From assembly GCA_028565635.1 (NCBI GenBank), contig JAOXYB010054634.1, forward strand, positions 1 through 11,293: a stretch of 11,293 nucleotides of DNA, read 5' to 3'. The notes below the pieces were generated by a model. The model was not told the DNA's origin. It did no database searches and saw only the letters and a list, made by a program, of their open reading frames with translations. Of the stretch, positions 1 to 9,222 are shown one piece after another; position 1 is the stretch's first letter; each line of letters starts with the position of its first letter. The DNA comes from Phoronis ovalis. Taxonomy: Eukaryota > Phoronida > Phoronidae. Both the position numbers and the translations under genes were made by a program.

Positions 1-419
1 TGAATTTGACGCGGCGGACGCGGCGGTTACAGGGTAAATCCAAAGTACCTCCAGCCTACTGCTGGGGGTACAATAAACAGGTACCACTCACTCAGCAGTT
101 TTTAAAATATTAACTGAACATGACATCCAAGCTTTAAAACCAAAATGTAAAATTAAATTTCACTACAAGAACCATCAAGAAATGATTAGCTGTAGAGTCT
201 AACAGAAACTTAAACTAAAGAAGTTAGGAAGGCTAAATGACAGTTATGGGCAAAAAATTGAGCTAATTATCAACCTTTTTGATGTTATGTCAAAATCTTC
301 ATCATTCAGTATGACAATATTTGATGTTTACTTTGTTATTCCATAACAATCAAACTTTAATAGTACTTCTATTTTATCAGAGCTAAACGAATGAAAACCA
401 GACATGATTTAAAACTAAC
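1..419 (-). other. MAN2A intron 4, partial
   Basis: This stretch is downstream of the donor at 419-418 on the minus strand. It contains no recognisable exon. The first 30 bases are unusually GC-rich (repeated gcggcggac), and a stable hairpin follows at 45-71. The rest is AT-rich and featureless. Confidence 0.8.
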
Positions 420-3400
420 CCGGATCATTGTGGGAATGTGGCACAACAAACACTTTGAGAGGTTTCTCACTGCTATATCTACTTAAATCTGGTGTTAAGG
501 GAAAGCCTTGTTTCCAGACACCTCCATCAGGATTATCAAATGGTAGAGTATCAAAAACATCCATCATCTACAAAGAACAAGATTAACAAAATCTCTAGAT
601 TAATTATAAGTGATTGAACTTGCATGTAGCTAGGTACAGTAGAAAACTAGTCTTAACAAGGAGTACCTTGATCATTTATAAAATGACTAATGGAGGTGTC
701 ATATTTATTATAACCTGCATTTTCATAAAATATTATCACTAGGGGCTCAGAACATGAAACTAATTATAATAACATGGATACAGTGTGTTTAAAGTGACAA
801 ATAAATTAAAAGGGGAGGGAATTAAGTAAAAATCCATTAATATAATTATAGAGTGAAAAAATGTTAATGATTAGTGATGTTGATGAGGTCTGTAGATACA
901 AAAAGGTGTATTGTTATATAAATTATTTATATTTCAACCTACGTTGTAGTTATTAAAATTAAGAGATAGACATATAAAAGTACACTATTTTAAAATTTAT
1001 TATTATAAATTTTACATATTCAGAGAATATATAATTGAAATTTGGTCATGCAACTTGATAAGAGACAATTTTGGGAAAAAAATGTTTTTCAAATTTTAAT
1101 TTTCAAAAAAAATTAGGTAAAAACCAATACATCTTACAAACTGGAAACTTTGCATAAATGAGCTTCACATGCATTTACGAAACAACACCTCGGACTTTTA
1201 AAATTTAGCTTTGTCCAAAAGTTAATTATTTTTTCAATTTAAGGGTCAAATAGAAATTGGCAGAATCTTGACCTTGAAACATCGAAAATTCATAACTTTT
1301 AAACAAAGCAAATTTAGAAAATAATTTTTTGACCTATTTTTTTTAAATAAGCTTACATTTGAAAAACAATTTTTCCCCAAAATGGCTGCTTACTAGATCA
1401 TGGTAATTAGTTTCAACATTTTAACTTTTGATTCATGCCATATTAAATTAGACTTTAAAAATTTATACTTTTACATTTCTATATCTTCATTTTGATTATG
1501 ATGGAAATTAATAAAGAAAGTTACAATCAAACAGTGACACAATATCCTTAATGGAACAGCTTAAAAAGTAATGGGAGGTATTACATGCTATAACTTTTTG
1601 TAACATTCTGTTGGCATCATCACTGATACAGAAACTACTGTTAATCTGGCATACTAAACATCTAGTAACAATGAGATATGTCCGTACTGTATATATGTAC
1701 CTGTATATCCACTTTAGGTGCTGGCTCTTCACATAACTTGCATATGTCTATAGGTACTGATATGACATCTTTACTTAAAGAACCCACATTTAATATTCTC
1801 TCTGCATTTCCTGGTTTTATATTTTCCTTTATTTGGTTTCCTATAGCTAAAAAAAGAATGTGTAGATGAAGGGTACCTCATGACTACCAGTATAAATCTT
1901 ATTATTATTCCGCTATTTAATACGAAACAATTTTTACAACCTGGTGAGATTCTTAAATCAAGGTCGCCACAAAAACTCAATAATATGCAATTTAAGTACA
2001 TAACTCTACTAAATTGGAGAGTACAAAGTAAATGTATTATGTCCATGGTTGGGTTCATTTAATGTCTCAGAGGAATTTCATGACATGCGCATTTGTTTGC
2101 TCTGGAGGCATCAAAATATATTAGTCAATTAAAAGATTTATTATTAATATACAAATAATGAAAAAAAACAATATTTTTGTCTAACAGTTTTTATTATGCA
2201 TTATTAATAAAATCATGTATAATTCAAACCATTCACTTGAAACATATCCGTCAGCATATAGTGAGGATATAGTGAGGTCTATAAGATATAGTGAGGTCTA
2301 TAAAATATAGTGAGGTCTATAAAATATAGTGAGGTTAGAAAATATAGTGAGGTCTATAAAATATAGTGAGGTCTATAAAATATAGTGAGGTCTAGAAAAT
2401 ATAGTGTCAGAGGGTCTAGAAAATATAGTGTCAGAGGGTCTAGAAAATATAGTGAGGTCTATAAAATATAGTGAGGTCTATAAAATATCAACAGCTCTTT
2501 TACAAGCAGAAATGAGTATTTCGTGACTGGTCGGGATTGTTGTTTTCTCATCTTACACCTCAAAATCAAAGTCTCATTTATATAACTATTTTTTAGGATA
2601 TTTACATAACTCATAAATATATACATAACTCATAACTTGAGCTATCTCACACCAATAACAGGAGGCGGATCAAGTGGGCTTTATTTTCTGCCAAGCATGT
2701 GGAAAAATTGGGGTTTTGATCAATATCCAATTTTAAACATAAAAAAACGAGCAGCTACTAAAATATTTCAGTGTGCTGCTGCAGTAATAAATGTAAATCC
2801 ATACCCTTTCTTGTACAGTAATGTTATAATATTTACCTTTAAATTTAGGATTTTCAATAGCATATAAACCCTTTATAGTATCTTTGATCTTCGAAATAAC
2901 TCGTTCATTTTGTTTGATGTCATTTTCTATTTTCTGTATTTTGAAGTCTACAGCATTCAACTGCAACCAGAAAAGTAGTTTTTTTATTTAGCATCTAGTC
3001 AACATATTAAAAACATTGTGAAGGATGATGGATAACTCAACAAAGATACAAACAAAATTCCAATAGTCAGTAGCAGTAATGATAAAGTTTTTAATTTTGT
3101 GACCATGGCATTACACACATCGTTCAGTACTTCTGTAACACTACAGTAGTTTATTGAATGGCAACTGCTGGTGTAGATAAACAGGGGGTTTAGTCTGTTA
3201 TCTTTTTCTAGATTACTTGTACAAATGATGTGACATGTGGCAATATGTACAATAAAAATAATATTATTCACTTTTTGAACACTGTAAAAATTAACAGCAT
3301 CCATGCAGAAAAATAATCATTGCTGCTCAACAAAACAGCTAACATTAATAAAAAATTTAATTGGGTATGGCATATAAAATAACATGTACATTTAAAATCA

Positions 3401-4745
3401 ACTTTTTCATTCCGACATAATTTGCAATTTATAGGAGAACCAGTGGAATTACGCGATGCAAAAACACATTTGTTACAATTTTGGTATGTAACCTTTATGC
3501 TTTGGTTAATCATGAGCAAAATTCAAGGCATGTGCCAATGTACTTTATTACTGACCAACTAGAAAAATAACTTTAAATTTGATTAACAAAATCCAACTGT
3601 GATCAATTTTTAATTCAATTTCATCTGTCAACTCCATACATCATAGTTACAAACTGATCAATCTTTTTAATAAATAAATCCAAAATATGAATGACTATTA
3701 TTTTCATCCTGACACAAGGGTAGCAGTAAATTTTGTAAAAACATAGACAGCTAAGTACTCCTGAATGTTTTAGACCAGGACGAGGTGTATTGGAAAATTC
3801 AAAATGCCAAGTGAGAAATCACAGCATTAGTGGGAGTGAGAGGTGCTAGCCATAGCTGAAGACTGCAACCTTAAAATAAGTTTGTACAAAACACAATATT
3901 TGATTATTGACTTATGGTGAACAAATACCATTTATTTTATCTATGTATAGAAATACAACATATAATCTTATTTTCTGCAAATACAAATTTCATAACACTA
4001 CAATATCCGTAATATTTGTCGGATTGATCTGAAAATCATTTTCCATGTACTTCAATAGCTCTATTACACCAGCAATCATAAATATTTCAGTGAAATTAAT
4101 TTTGAAAATTTGGCAACCATGGCACCAATACTGTGGAATGGCCCCGGGAATGGCCCAAGATCAATAAAAAAGAAAACTTGGATATATGTTGCACTAATTT
4201 TTGCTGGGCATCAGCCAGAAATTTAATCTTGACAAATCAAATTCTAACTGGCTTTGACTTCAATAAGAATGCCTAAACACTAAAACCAGCTGGGATTAAG
4301 ACATTGAAATTCCCTAAAACTTGACTCAGGCTAATCTCATGCATGCAGAATTACACTGGTTCCATTGTGCACTAAAATATTACTATTCAAGGCATTCTAC
4401 TGCCTTGCTGTGACAAGGTAATGAAGCTTTTTCATACATAAAATTAGATTTCTAAGATCAAACAGCTGCCCATCTAACTTTAAAAAGTCCTATTTCTGAC
4501 CGTGATTAATTGCTTTATATCCTACACCCAGGTAACTCAATCTCATTTCAATTTCAAAATATATATAACGATACACGAGGGATAGTCACATCAGTTAACT
4601 ATACAACTTAAAGAGCTTTACAAACCTGTCTCGGATCTTTCCCAACCATACCGCTACCAGTTGATTCGAGCATCAAATATAGTGAGAAACAAGCAGCGGA
4701 GAACATGCCGGCACCCAAAATGGCAAAAGATTTCTTCAGTTTCAT
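1..4745 (-). CDS. MAN2A: Alpha-mannosidase 2 (Golgi alpha-mannosidase II), 5' part of a split gene; coding exons 1-4
   Basis: This entry is the umbrella for four coding exons joined as 4745-4626, 2960-2837, 1846-1701 and 567-420, with more exons beyond the left edge. The family (GH38) trims two mannoses from GlcNAcMan5GlcNAc2 in the medial Golgi, committing N-glycans to complex type. Seen here: a start [10 protein letters not shown] like vertebrate MAN2A proteins, a hydrophobic signal-anchor at about residues 6-26, a coiled-coil stem at about 44-72, and then the family blocks [13 protein letters not shown] and [12 protein letters not shown]. All exon phases agree and every junction is GT-AG. 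Only the first ~179 of an expected 1,100 or so residues are in the window. MAN2A1 and MAN2A2 cannot be told apart; invertebrates often have a single orthologue. Introns are about 1665, 990 and 1133 bp. Confidence 0.93.
45..71. repeat. Short perfect-looped inverted repeat (hairpin)
   Basis: The arm GTACCTCCAGC (45-55) pairs with GCTGGGGGTAC (61-71) around the loop CTACT. Ten of eleven pairs are Watson-Crick and the eleventh mismatch would be a wobble in one RNA strand. It lies just inside a GC-rich patch at the window edge. It could be the border of a mobile element that continues outside. Confidence 0.55.
420..567 (-). CDS. MAN2A: MAN2A coding exon 4: start of the GH38 catalytic domain
   Basis: This 148-base exon lies between the acceptor cttgttctttgtag and the donor gttagt, entering in phase 0 and leaving in phase 1. 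It reads [20 protein letters not shown], then [18 protein letters not shown], then [25 protein letters not shown] and [12 protein letters not shown] are near-identical to vertebrate and insect Golgi mannosidase II. In Drosophila GMII the second His and the Asp of HSHND (H90, D92) bind the catalytic zinc; both are present here, at about residues 176 and 178. The next exon (expected to begin by completing Gly and then Trp) is outside the window. Confidence 0.95.
568..1700 (-). other. MAN2A intron 3
   Basis: The intron runs from the donor gtacat (1700) to the acceptor ctttgtag (568) on the minus strand and is 1133 bases long. It is very AT-rich and carries the fold-back element at about 1030-1410. 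No conserved exon or RNA gene is seen. The short frames within it look like chance. Confidence 0.85.
1030..1410. mobile_element. Fold-back / MITE-like imperfect palindrome
   Basis: Two nested inverted repeats are visible. Outer arms 1069-1094 and 1357-1382 match at 24 of 26 positions when one is reverse-complemented, and weaker similarity extends on both sides. Inner arms 1201-1224 and 1292-1314 share GCTTTGT..AAAAGTTA preceded by AAATTT. A third short pair, gggtca/tgacc, lies near 1243 and 1270. The inner pairs centre near 1258 and the outer pair near 1226, so one arm has gained or lost about 65 bases. This is typical of a decayed fold-back element. No clear target duplication was found, so the boundaries are approximate and the superfamily is unknown. 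Confidence 0.55.
1701..1846 (-). CDS. MAN2A: MAN2A coding exon 3: variable stem with CxxC
   Basis: The exon completes the phase-1 codon of exon 2 and then adds 48 codons, ending at ATACAG with the donor gtacat (phase 0). It contains [14 protein letters not shown], then [20 protein letters not shown]. Vertebrate MAN2A has a single cysteine at about this point, before a variable linker that leads to LQM. Here the cysteine is doubled as C-K-L-C. The region is otherwise poorly conserved in the family. The acceptor is ambiguous: ctttttttag would start the exon at 1846, while the next ctatag, 6 bases on, would start it at 1840. Both keep frame and differ by two residues. The longer form is annotated because its polypyrimidine tract abuts the AG. 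Confidence 0.83.
1847..2836 (-). other. MAN2A intron 2
   Basis: The intron is 990 bases, from the donor gtaaat (2836) to the acceptor at 1847 (or 1841). It contains the tandem array at 2256-2488. The plus-strand frame at 2637-2867 overlaps exon 2 antisense and shows no recognisable family. Confidence 0.85.
2256..2488. repeat. Tandem array, 19-bp unit with 24-bp variants
   Basis: There are about eleven copies of a unit close to ATATAGTGAGGTCTATAAA. Two adjacent copies (about 2399-2446) are 24-bp variants in which GTGAGG is replaced by GTGTCAGAGGG, followed by TCTAGAAA. One copy is shortened (GAGGTTAGAA). The mixture of variants in blocks suggests expansion by slippage or unequal exchange. The array lies inside MAN2A intron 2, about 350 bp downstream of exon 2's donor. 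Confidence 0.93.
2837..2960 (-). CDS. MAN2A: MAN2A coding exon 2: coiled-coil stem
   Basis: The exon has 124 bases, bounded by a ctggttgcag acceptor and a gtaaat donor, entering in phase 0 and leaving in phase 1. It reads [19 protein letters not shown] and continues to NPKFK plus one base. The heptad spacing (V, F/I, I, I, V/I, I/I) predicts a coiled coil. It aligns by position with the vertebrate stem segment that follows the anchor, where Ile-Arg/Lys-Asp-Ser/Thr-Val/Ile is recognisable (here ISKIKDTI). The stem of this family spaces the catalytic domain from the Golgi membrane. A TTG in the acceptor region extends the same frame upstream but is intronic. Confidence 0.9.
2961..4625 (-). other. 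MAN2A intron 1
   Basis: The intron is 1665 bases, from the donor gtttgt (4625) to the acceptor ttgcag (2961). No conserved exon is seen. Two overlapping minus-strand frames (3519-3268 and 3304-2999) are open for 83 and 101 codons. The first has a cysteine cluster, but neither matches a family I know, and frames of this length are expected by chance in sequence this AT-rich. Confidence 0.8.
4626..4745 (-). CDS. MAN2A: MAN2A coding exon 1: cytoplasmic tail and signal-anchor
   Basis: The exon has 40 codons, from ATG at 4745-4743 to CAG followed by the donor gtttgt (phase 0). It starts [13 protein letters not shown] and continues into [10 protein letters not shown] short basic tail (KLKK) precedes about 20 hydrophobic residues, which is the expected layout of a type II Golgi membrane protein. 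Vertebrate MAN2A proteins also start MKL and have FSLYLML at the end of the membrane span, so the start is well supported. Twelve bases upstream of the ATG is a possible acceptor (tgttaatag at 4766-4758), so the 5'UTR may be split. The exon is followed by an intron of 1665 bp. Confidence 0.9.
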
Positions 4746-5146
4746 TTCGATCCACACCTATTAACAACAGAATTATTACTTTATTTTTGTAACAAAATTT
4801 AAAGCTTCATACCACACAGTTGGACAGTTGTTCACGAACTATTATACCAGCAGTATTATTGATTTATTTCAACTTTTTTCGCAGTCCGCAGGTTACAGCG
4901 TCAACCATATGTGGTATACGTCATCACTACAGAAAGTCAACAACAAAATGAAATATTTCCTCCAAGTGTGCCAGGCATTAATATAAATACTTAAAGCAGA
5001 CTTGCATAATACAACTAGAATTTGTTTTATTTAGTTCATGCTACTAGTAAATCATATTTTATTAAAACTAAAATTGTTACACGTATTTGCAAAGGCAAAT
5101 CTATACTATACTACGCAAAACTTGGTGACGTAATTTACAAACCCAG
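4746..5146. promoter_or_regulatory. Probable MAN2A 5' leader and promoter region, possibly bidirectional
   Basis: This region lies directly upstream of the MAN2A start codon and leftward of a candidate rightward exon. It holds two CRE-like sites: TGACGTAT on the minus strand (4923-4916) and TGACGTAA on the plus strand (5126-5133). A hairpin ATTTGC-AAAG-GCAAAT lies at 5085-5100. No convincing TATA box can be distinguished from the AT-rich background. A minus-strand donor CTTGCG|gtaaga at 5325/5324 and an acceptor at 4758 could mark a split MAN2A 5'UTR; in that case transcription would begin farther right than this interval. Transcript data would be needed to place either start. Confidence 0.35.
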
Positions 5147-5272
5147 ATGTCGCCACTTGAGGAAGAACTGATTTTGTTGCGCACAGGTGAAATTAAAGCT
5201 GATTATAGTTATAATCTTATCGAAAACCATCGTGGAATTGCCTAGGAACGACTACAATACTAGTTTGTAAAG
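5147..5272 (+). other. Candidate first (5'UTR) exon of a rightward gene
   Basis: A stretch with a slightly higher CG content ends at TTTGTAAAG|gtaaat (donor at 5273). It includes a 32-codon frame, MSPLEEELILLRTGEIK and on to a TAG at 5243-5245. If the 5272 donor is used, this frame is an upstream ORF. An alternative donor, GCACAG|gtgaaa at 5187, would make MSPLEEELILLRT a coding start in phase 1, but that cannot join the exon at 8885 because a stop follows at once. The ATG context is weak (C at -3, T at +4). The exon's left end is not known. Confidence 0.27.
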
Positions 5273-8200
5273 GTAAATATAATAATACAATATTAGGCAG
5301 TATATTTTACCGCAAAACTCTTACCGCAAGCGTTCAATTATTGGTTCTGAAACTTGTTGCATATTCTGCACCTAATCTGTACAGTAGTCACGCCTCCTGC
5401 AGAAATGATAACATGCTTAAAATTAGTCTTGCACAAACAACTGCTTACTAGTCGCTACAAATTGCTTTATTTCACCCCTGTAACATCCTAATAGTAACAG
5501 TGAGAGGTGCGGAAGGAATCATGTGATGATAACATAAGTTCATAAAGTCTGATTTGAAAATAAAGTTATTTAACACAAAATATTTCTTTTTATAGCACCA
5601 CCCCCCACATCTAAGAAAGTTATACATGGGCGTTTTACACCATGGATATAGATAGTAGCAGTTGCCATTGTAAATAAAAGTAACCAAATGTCACTAAAAT
5701 ACTTGATTCATTATCACCCAGTGTTTAGGCACCACTCTCTATAGGAAGCATGCTTTCCAAGGTCATCCTTAATTGACACAAATATTGTTCTGATCATTTT
5801 CACTACTTTCTTATCAATGAAACATAGTCAAAAAAATATTCAATCTTCCATTTACAAAAATTCTGCCAACTTCACAGGTATATGATGGCTCATGATAATA
5901 AGTAATATCAAGTGCATATAATTAGTAAAAAGGTCTGCTAATTAAGCTTTCAAAACTACTAAATTCAGCCTTGAAGTGCTATAGTTTTACCTGACAGTAA
6001 TGTTGTTATAATGGTATAAGGTGCTAAGACAAAAACCCAAGCGTATTATCAGGAATCCCAGGAAGACTTTATTCCTTGTTCAAATCTAAACTATGATCTT
6101 AGTTTCTAGCTAGTAATGCTGGTCATGGTGATAAAAATTTGGATTATATTATATATCTACTACTGAAGATGAATATATGACGAAGTATGTAAAATTAATG
6201 AGTTTTTTTTTTAAATAACAATTCCTAATTGACTTGAATCACACCCACATTGATGTATTAAAACATTTATCATAGCTGTTTCATTGTAAATTTATAGTCA
6301 AGATGAAGTTTAGTTAGGAGTGTGTAGGTAAGTTAAAATTTCCCGGATACACTCTGATCTGCGGAGTGATTGTACTCCATATGTTAATTGGAGCATGATC
6401 TGAAAGTGGTAGGATTTCTGGAAAGGTCTTAATGTCGTAGCACTTAACATTTCTGCTTAGAATTTACTGTAAAGTCTAAGTAAGGTATTACTTTGATTAC
6501 TAGAAACAAGCTAGAACAAGAACTTTTTAGTTTAAAGAAATAAATTTCTGGTGGTTTGATGACCAGAGCTCTGAAATTTATCAACTTCTAATATTCTAAT
6601 ATTATATAGCAGCTAAAAACAATAGTATTCTTTTGACTCCTTAAAGGACTGATAATAATGATACACTCAGATCTGCGGAGTGATTGTACTCCATATGTTA
6701 ATTGGAGCATGATCTGAAAGTGGTAGGATTTCTGGAAAGGTCTTAATGTCGTAGCACTTAACATTTCTGCTTAGAATTTACTGTAAAGTCTAAGTAAGGT
6801 ATTACTTTGATTACTAGAAACAAGCTAGAACAAGAACTTTTTAGTTTAAAGAAATAAATTTCTGGTGGTTTGATGACCAGAGCTCTGAAATTTATCAACT
6901 TCTAATATTCTAATATTATATAGCAGCTAAAAACAATAGTATTCTTTTGACTCCTTAAAGGACTGATAATAATGAACCATAATTATGTGTACACTTGCAA
7001 GATAGGGGCTATATTCCCTTGAAAATGCATTATCTATAAAAATTTTATTTATGTCATCATGTTGTGATTGATAATGATTCTGATTCTTATATCTATTTTA
7101 CTATTAATATTCAACTTCCGAGTACATACATCACAAGTAATTAACTGTGACTAGCTTTTATATTCTCCTTATATTAAAGTACTTCTTACTAAAGATTATT
7201 ATATTTTACATGTTGGAATTGAAATTTTTTGATATGCTTGCTAGGAAATATTTTAGCATTTCCATGATTGTTCGAAATGTAGATGTACAAAATTAAAAGA
7301 CGAGGCATTTTTTATGTTTTCCTTGTATAAGATGTTTAAAAATTAAATAGGTGCCCTCAAGATTATTGCCTGTGTGGTATTAAAGATGTGACTTTTGCAA
7401 AACTCTGGATATTTATGTAAATATATGAGACATATTATTCATTGGAATTTGTTATATCGACATTAATATGTGATACTTGTAGACTGTAATCTCATGCTTA
7501 GGTGAGTCATTCGATAATTCTAAATCAAATGAGTTTGTCAGGTTAATGAGCTGTGTATTCAGAAGACGTGTAAAAAATAACGGAATTTCCTGCCTTTAAT
7601 GAAGACAGAATTCACATTAGGCTCATTCTGTATAGAAATTCTATTAAAAACAAATTAATTCGAAATAAATGTCAGAGACGTGTTTAATTATTATAAAAGT
7701 GTAATTATATGAGACCAACCTATAACATTGCTTGAATATTTAAAATGCATTGCTTTTTGTAATCAATAAAAGTATGTTTACAGCTATGCAGATTCTTACA
7801 GAATTAGTGTGATCTTAAAGCTACTTCTAGAAATACCAAGTGTACTTGCAATATGTTTTTGAATCACACATTTTAAGAACTGCAGCTTAATTGTCATCCA
7901 CTATTCACGGATATATTTAGACTTGTGTGCGTCCAAGTACCACTGCAGAAAAAACATCAATTTCTGGTAGGATACTGCTTTTAAGACAATTTTTTGCTAG
8001 ATATGTCATCTCTTAAGAAAAATTAAACATAAAGCTATTATTGTCATGTTGACTGACCATATAACTGACACGTCTTTCAGAATGAGGAGTATCTTGCTTA
8101 AGTGATAAAACCATTTGTTTGGTACTACAGTTGCAATTAATTTGATGAAATTTGGGAAAATTGACGATTTATTTTGCTTTGGAAATAGAATGTTTTGTCA

Positions 8201-8884
8201 GCATATTTCAAAAGTCAGCTTGGAAGTGCACAAGCTCAAGTTTTGTTTGAAACTATGTTGACACTGACTGTAAAAAACTTATCTTGTAAATCTCCTGAAG
8301 TAGTTGCACGGTGTTTTTAATTTTCTGGTAATTTAAAAAAAAATTAAGCTGTTGGCAGTGTTCTACTTGTACAGCATCTCTGAAGGTTATTTACAATAAC
8401 TCCAGTAGTAGTTATATATGTTTTATACACTATAGTTATATTATACATAGTGATCACTTCACTCCGATGGTATATCATCTGTATGGTTAATGACACGGAT
8501 ACTTGTGGCAGGATGAAAAGAGACAATGAGAAACTGTCGATTCTAAGGTGATCTTGTTTCACCAGACAAATGCATAATTAAAATTTACAAAATGTTAATA
8601 TTTTAAATGAAAAAAAATATTTATGCTTAGATTAATGGGAATATCTTTCAATAAATGAATAATAAAAAAGGTTAAACTTGGACTACTACTGACGAAAGAT
8701 TACACTATCGATGACAGTACTATGTTAGAACAAATATTGAAAGCATTTTCATCAAGATGCTTTAAAAAAGTAGTGTGAAAAACCTTCGTTTCAGTAGATG
8801 TGTGGGAGCAGGCTGTAACTGTTTAATTGTAACAAGTCACTTTATTTGTACTCTAATAAATAATCATTTTGTTATCTATTACAG
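5273..8884 (+). other. Long stretch without recognised genes; intron of the rightward gene or intergenic
   Basis: This is about 3.6 kb of AT-rich sequence. Apart from the 314-bp tandem duplication at 6347-6974, nothing recognisable was found: no conserved exon, tRNA or complete transposon. The minus-strand frames at 5687-5472 and 8562-8344 have no family signature and no convincing splice sites. If the exons at 5147-5272 and 8885-9010 belong to one transcript, this is its first intron. Confidence 0.5.
6347..6974. repeat. Head-to-tail tandem duplication, 2 x 314 bp
   Basis: Copy 1 is 6347-6660 and copy 2 is 6661-6974. They abut with no spacer, both starting ATACACTC and ending GATAATAATG. Read side by side, I see one difference: T at 6355 against A at 6669. 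Each copy starts with short inverted repeats (CACTC...GAGTG, GGAGT...ACTCC, CTCCA...TGGAG). There is no coding frame of note. The near-identity means either a very recent duplication or an assembly artefact. Confidence 0.97.
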
Positions 8885-9010
8885 AGAGCTGATGCATGTT
8901 GCATATGTCTGCATAATGGGTCAGTAGAAAGATATAAAACCAGATTGCCTGTTTAAACTGATGAGTCATTAAATATGGAGGCATTTTTAGAGTTCTCTCA
9001 CAAGTGCCTG
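8885..9010 (+). CDS. Candidate exon with the start codon of an unidentified rightward gene
   Basis: The left boundary is a good acceptor (ttgttatctattacag, AG at 8883-8884). The right boundary is a near-consensus donor, CTG|gtaagtg at 9011. Inside, ATG at 8975-8977 has a strong context (A at -3, G at +4) and opens MEAFLEFSHKCL, 12 codons that end in phase 0 at the donor. The 90 bases before it would be 5'UTR and include a short upstream ORF starting MHVAYV at 8893. A different frame across the exon's left part (RADACCICLHNGS, stop at 8954-8956) could instead be a 3' coding end, but this is less likely given the donor. I do not recognise the protein. Twelve residues are too few to assign. Confidence 0.42.
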
Positions 9011-9099
9011 GTAAGTGTTATCTTTTTATACTGTTTTAACTTTGATAACAAACTGTTTTATAATTACTGCAAAGTGTAGCTTCCTGATATTTCCTTTAG

Positions 9100-9222
9100 C
9101 CTGCAAGTTCGATCAAAATAAACTTTGTAATGTCCAAGTCAATTGATAGCTTGAGGGATATCCCTTTTATGTTGCCATTTGGGGATGCGCTGCCAATATT
9201 GATCATTATTTTGATTTTCCAG
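9100..9222 (+). CDS. Candidate second coding exon of the rightward gene, product unknown
   Basis: The acceptor is ttcctgatatttcctttag, with AG at 9098-9099. The exon would have 41 codons, open in the phase 0 left by the exon at 8885-9010, and would end at TTCCAG|gtataa. It contains SSIKINFVMSKSIDSLRD, then FMLPFGDALPILIIILIFQ, whose end is hydrophobic enough for a membrane segment. In-frame reading beyond the donor meets TAA at once, which fits an intron. Against it: the intron before it would be only 89 bp, the donor is ordinary, the opposite strand is also open over this stretch, and no family is recognised. Confidence 0.25.

Noticed and set aside
2637-2867. 76-codon plus-strand frame (…[18 protein letters not shown]…)
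   Set aside because: It overlaps MAN2A exon 2 antisense, has no proper ATG start, and matches no family I recognise. This length is expected by chance in AT-rich DNA.
4674-4685. AAATATAGTGAG in MAN2A exon 1, like the 19-bp array unit in intron 2
   Set aside because: It is a single short match inside coding sequence conserved for protein reasons; similarity to the array is most simply chance.
5472-5687. 71-codon minus-strand frame
   Set aside because: It has no recognisable domain and no convincing splice sites; it is probably random.
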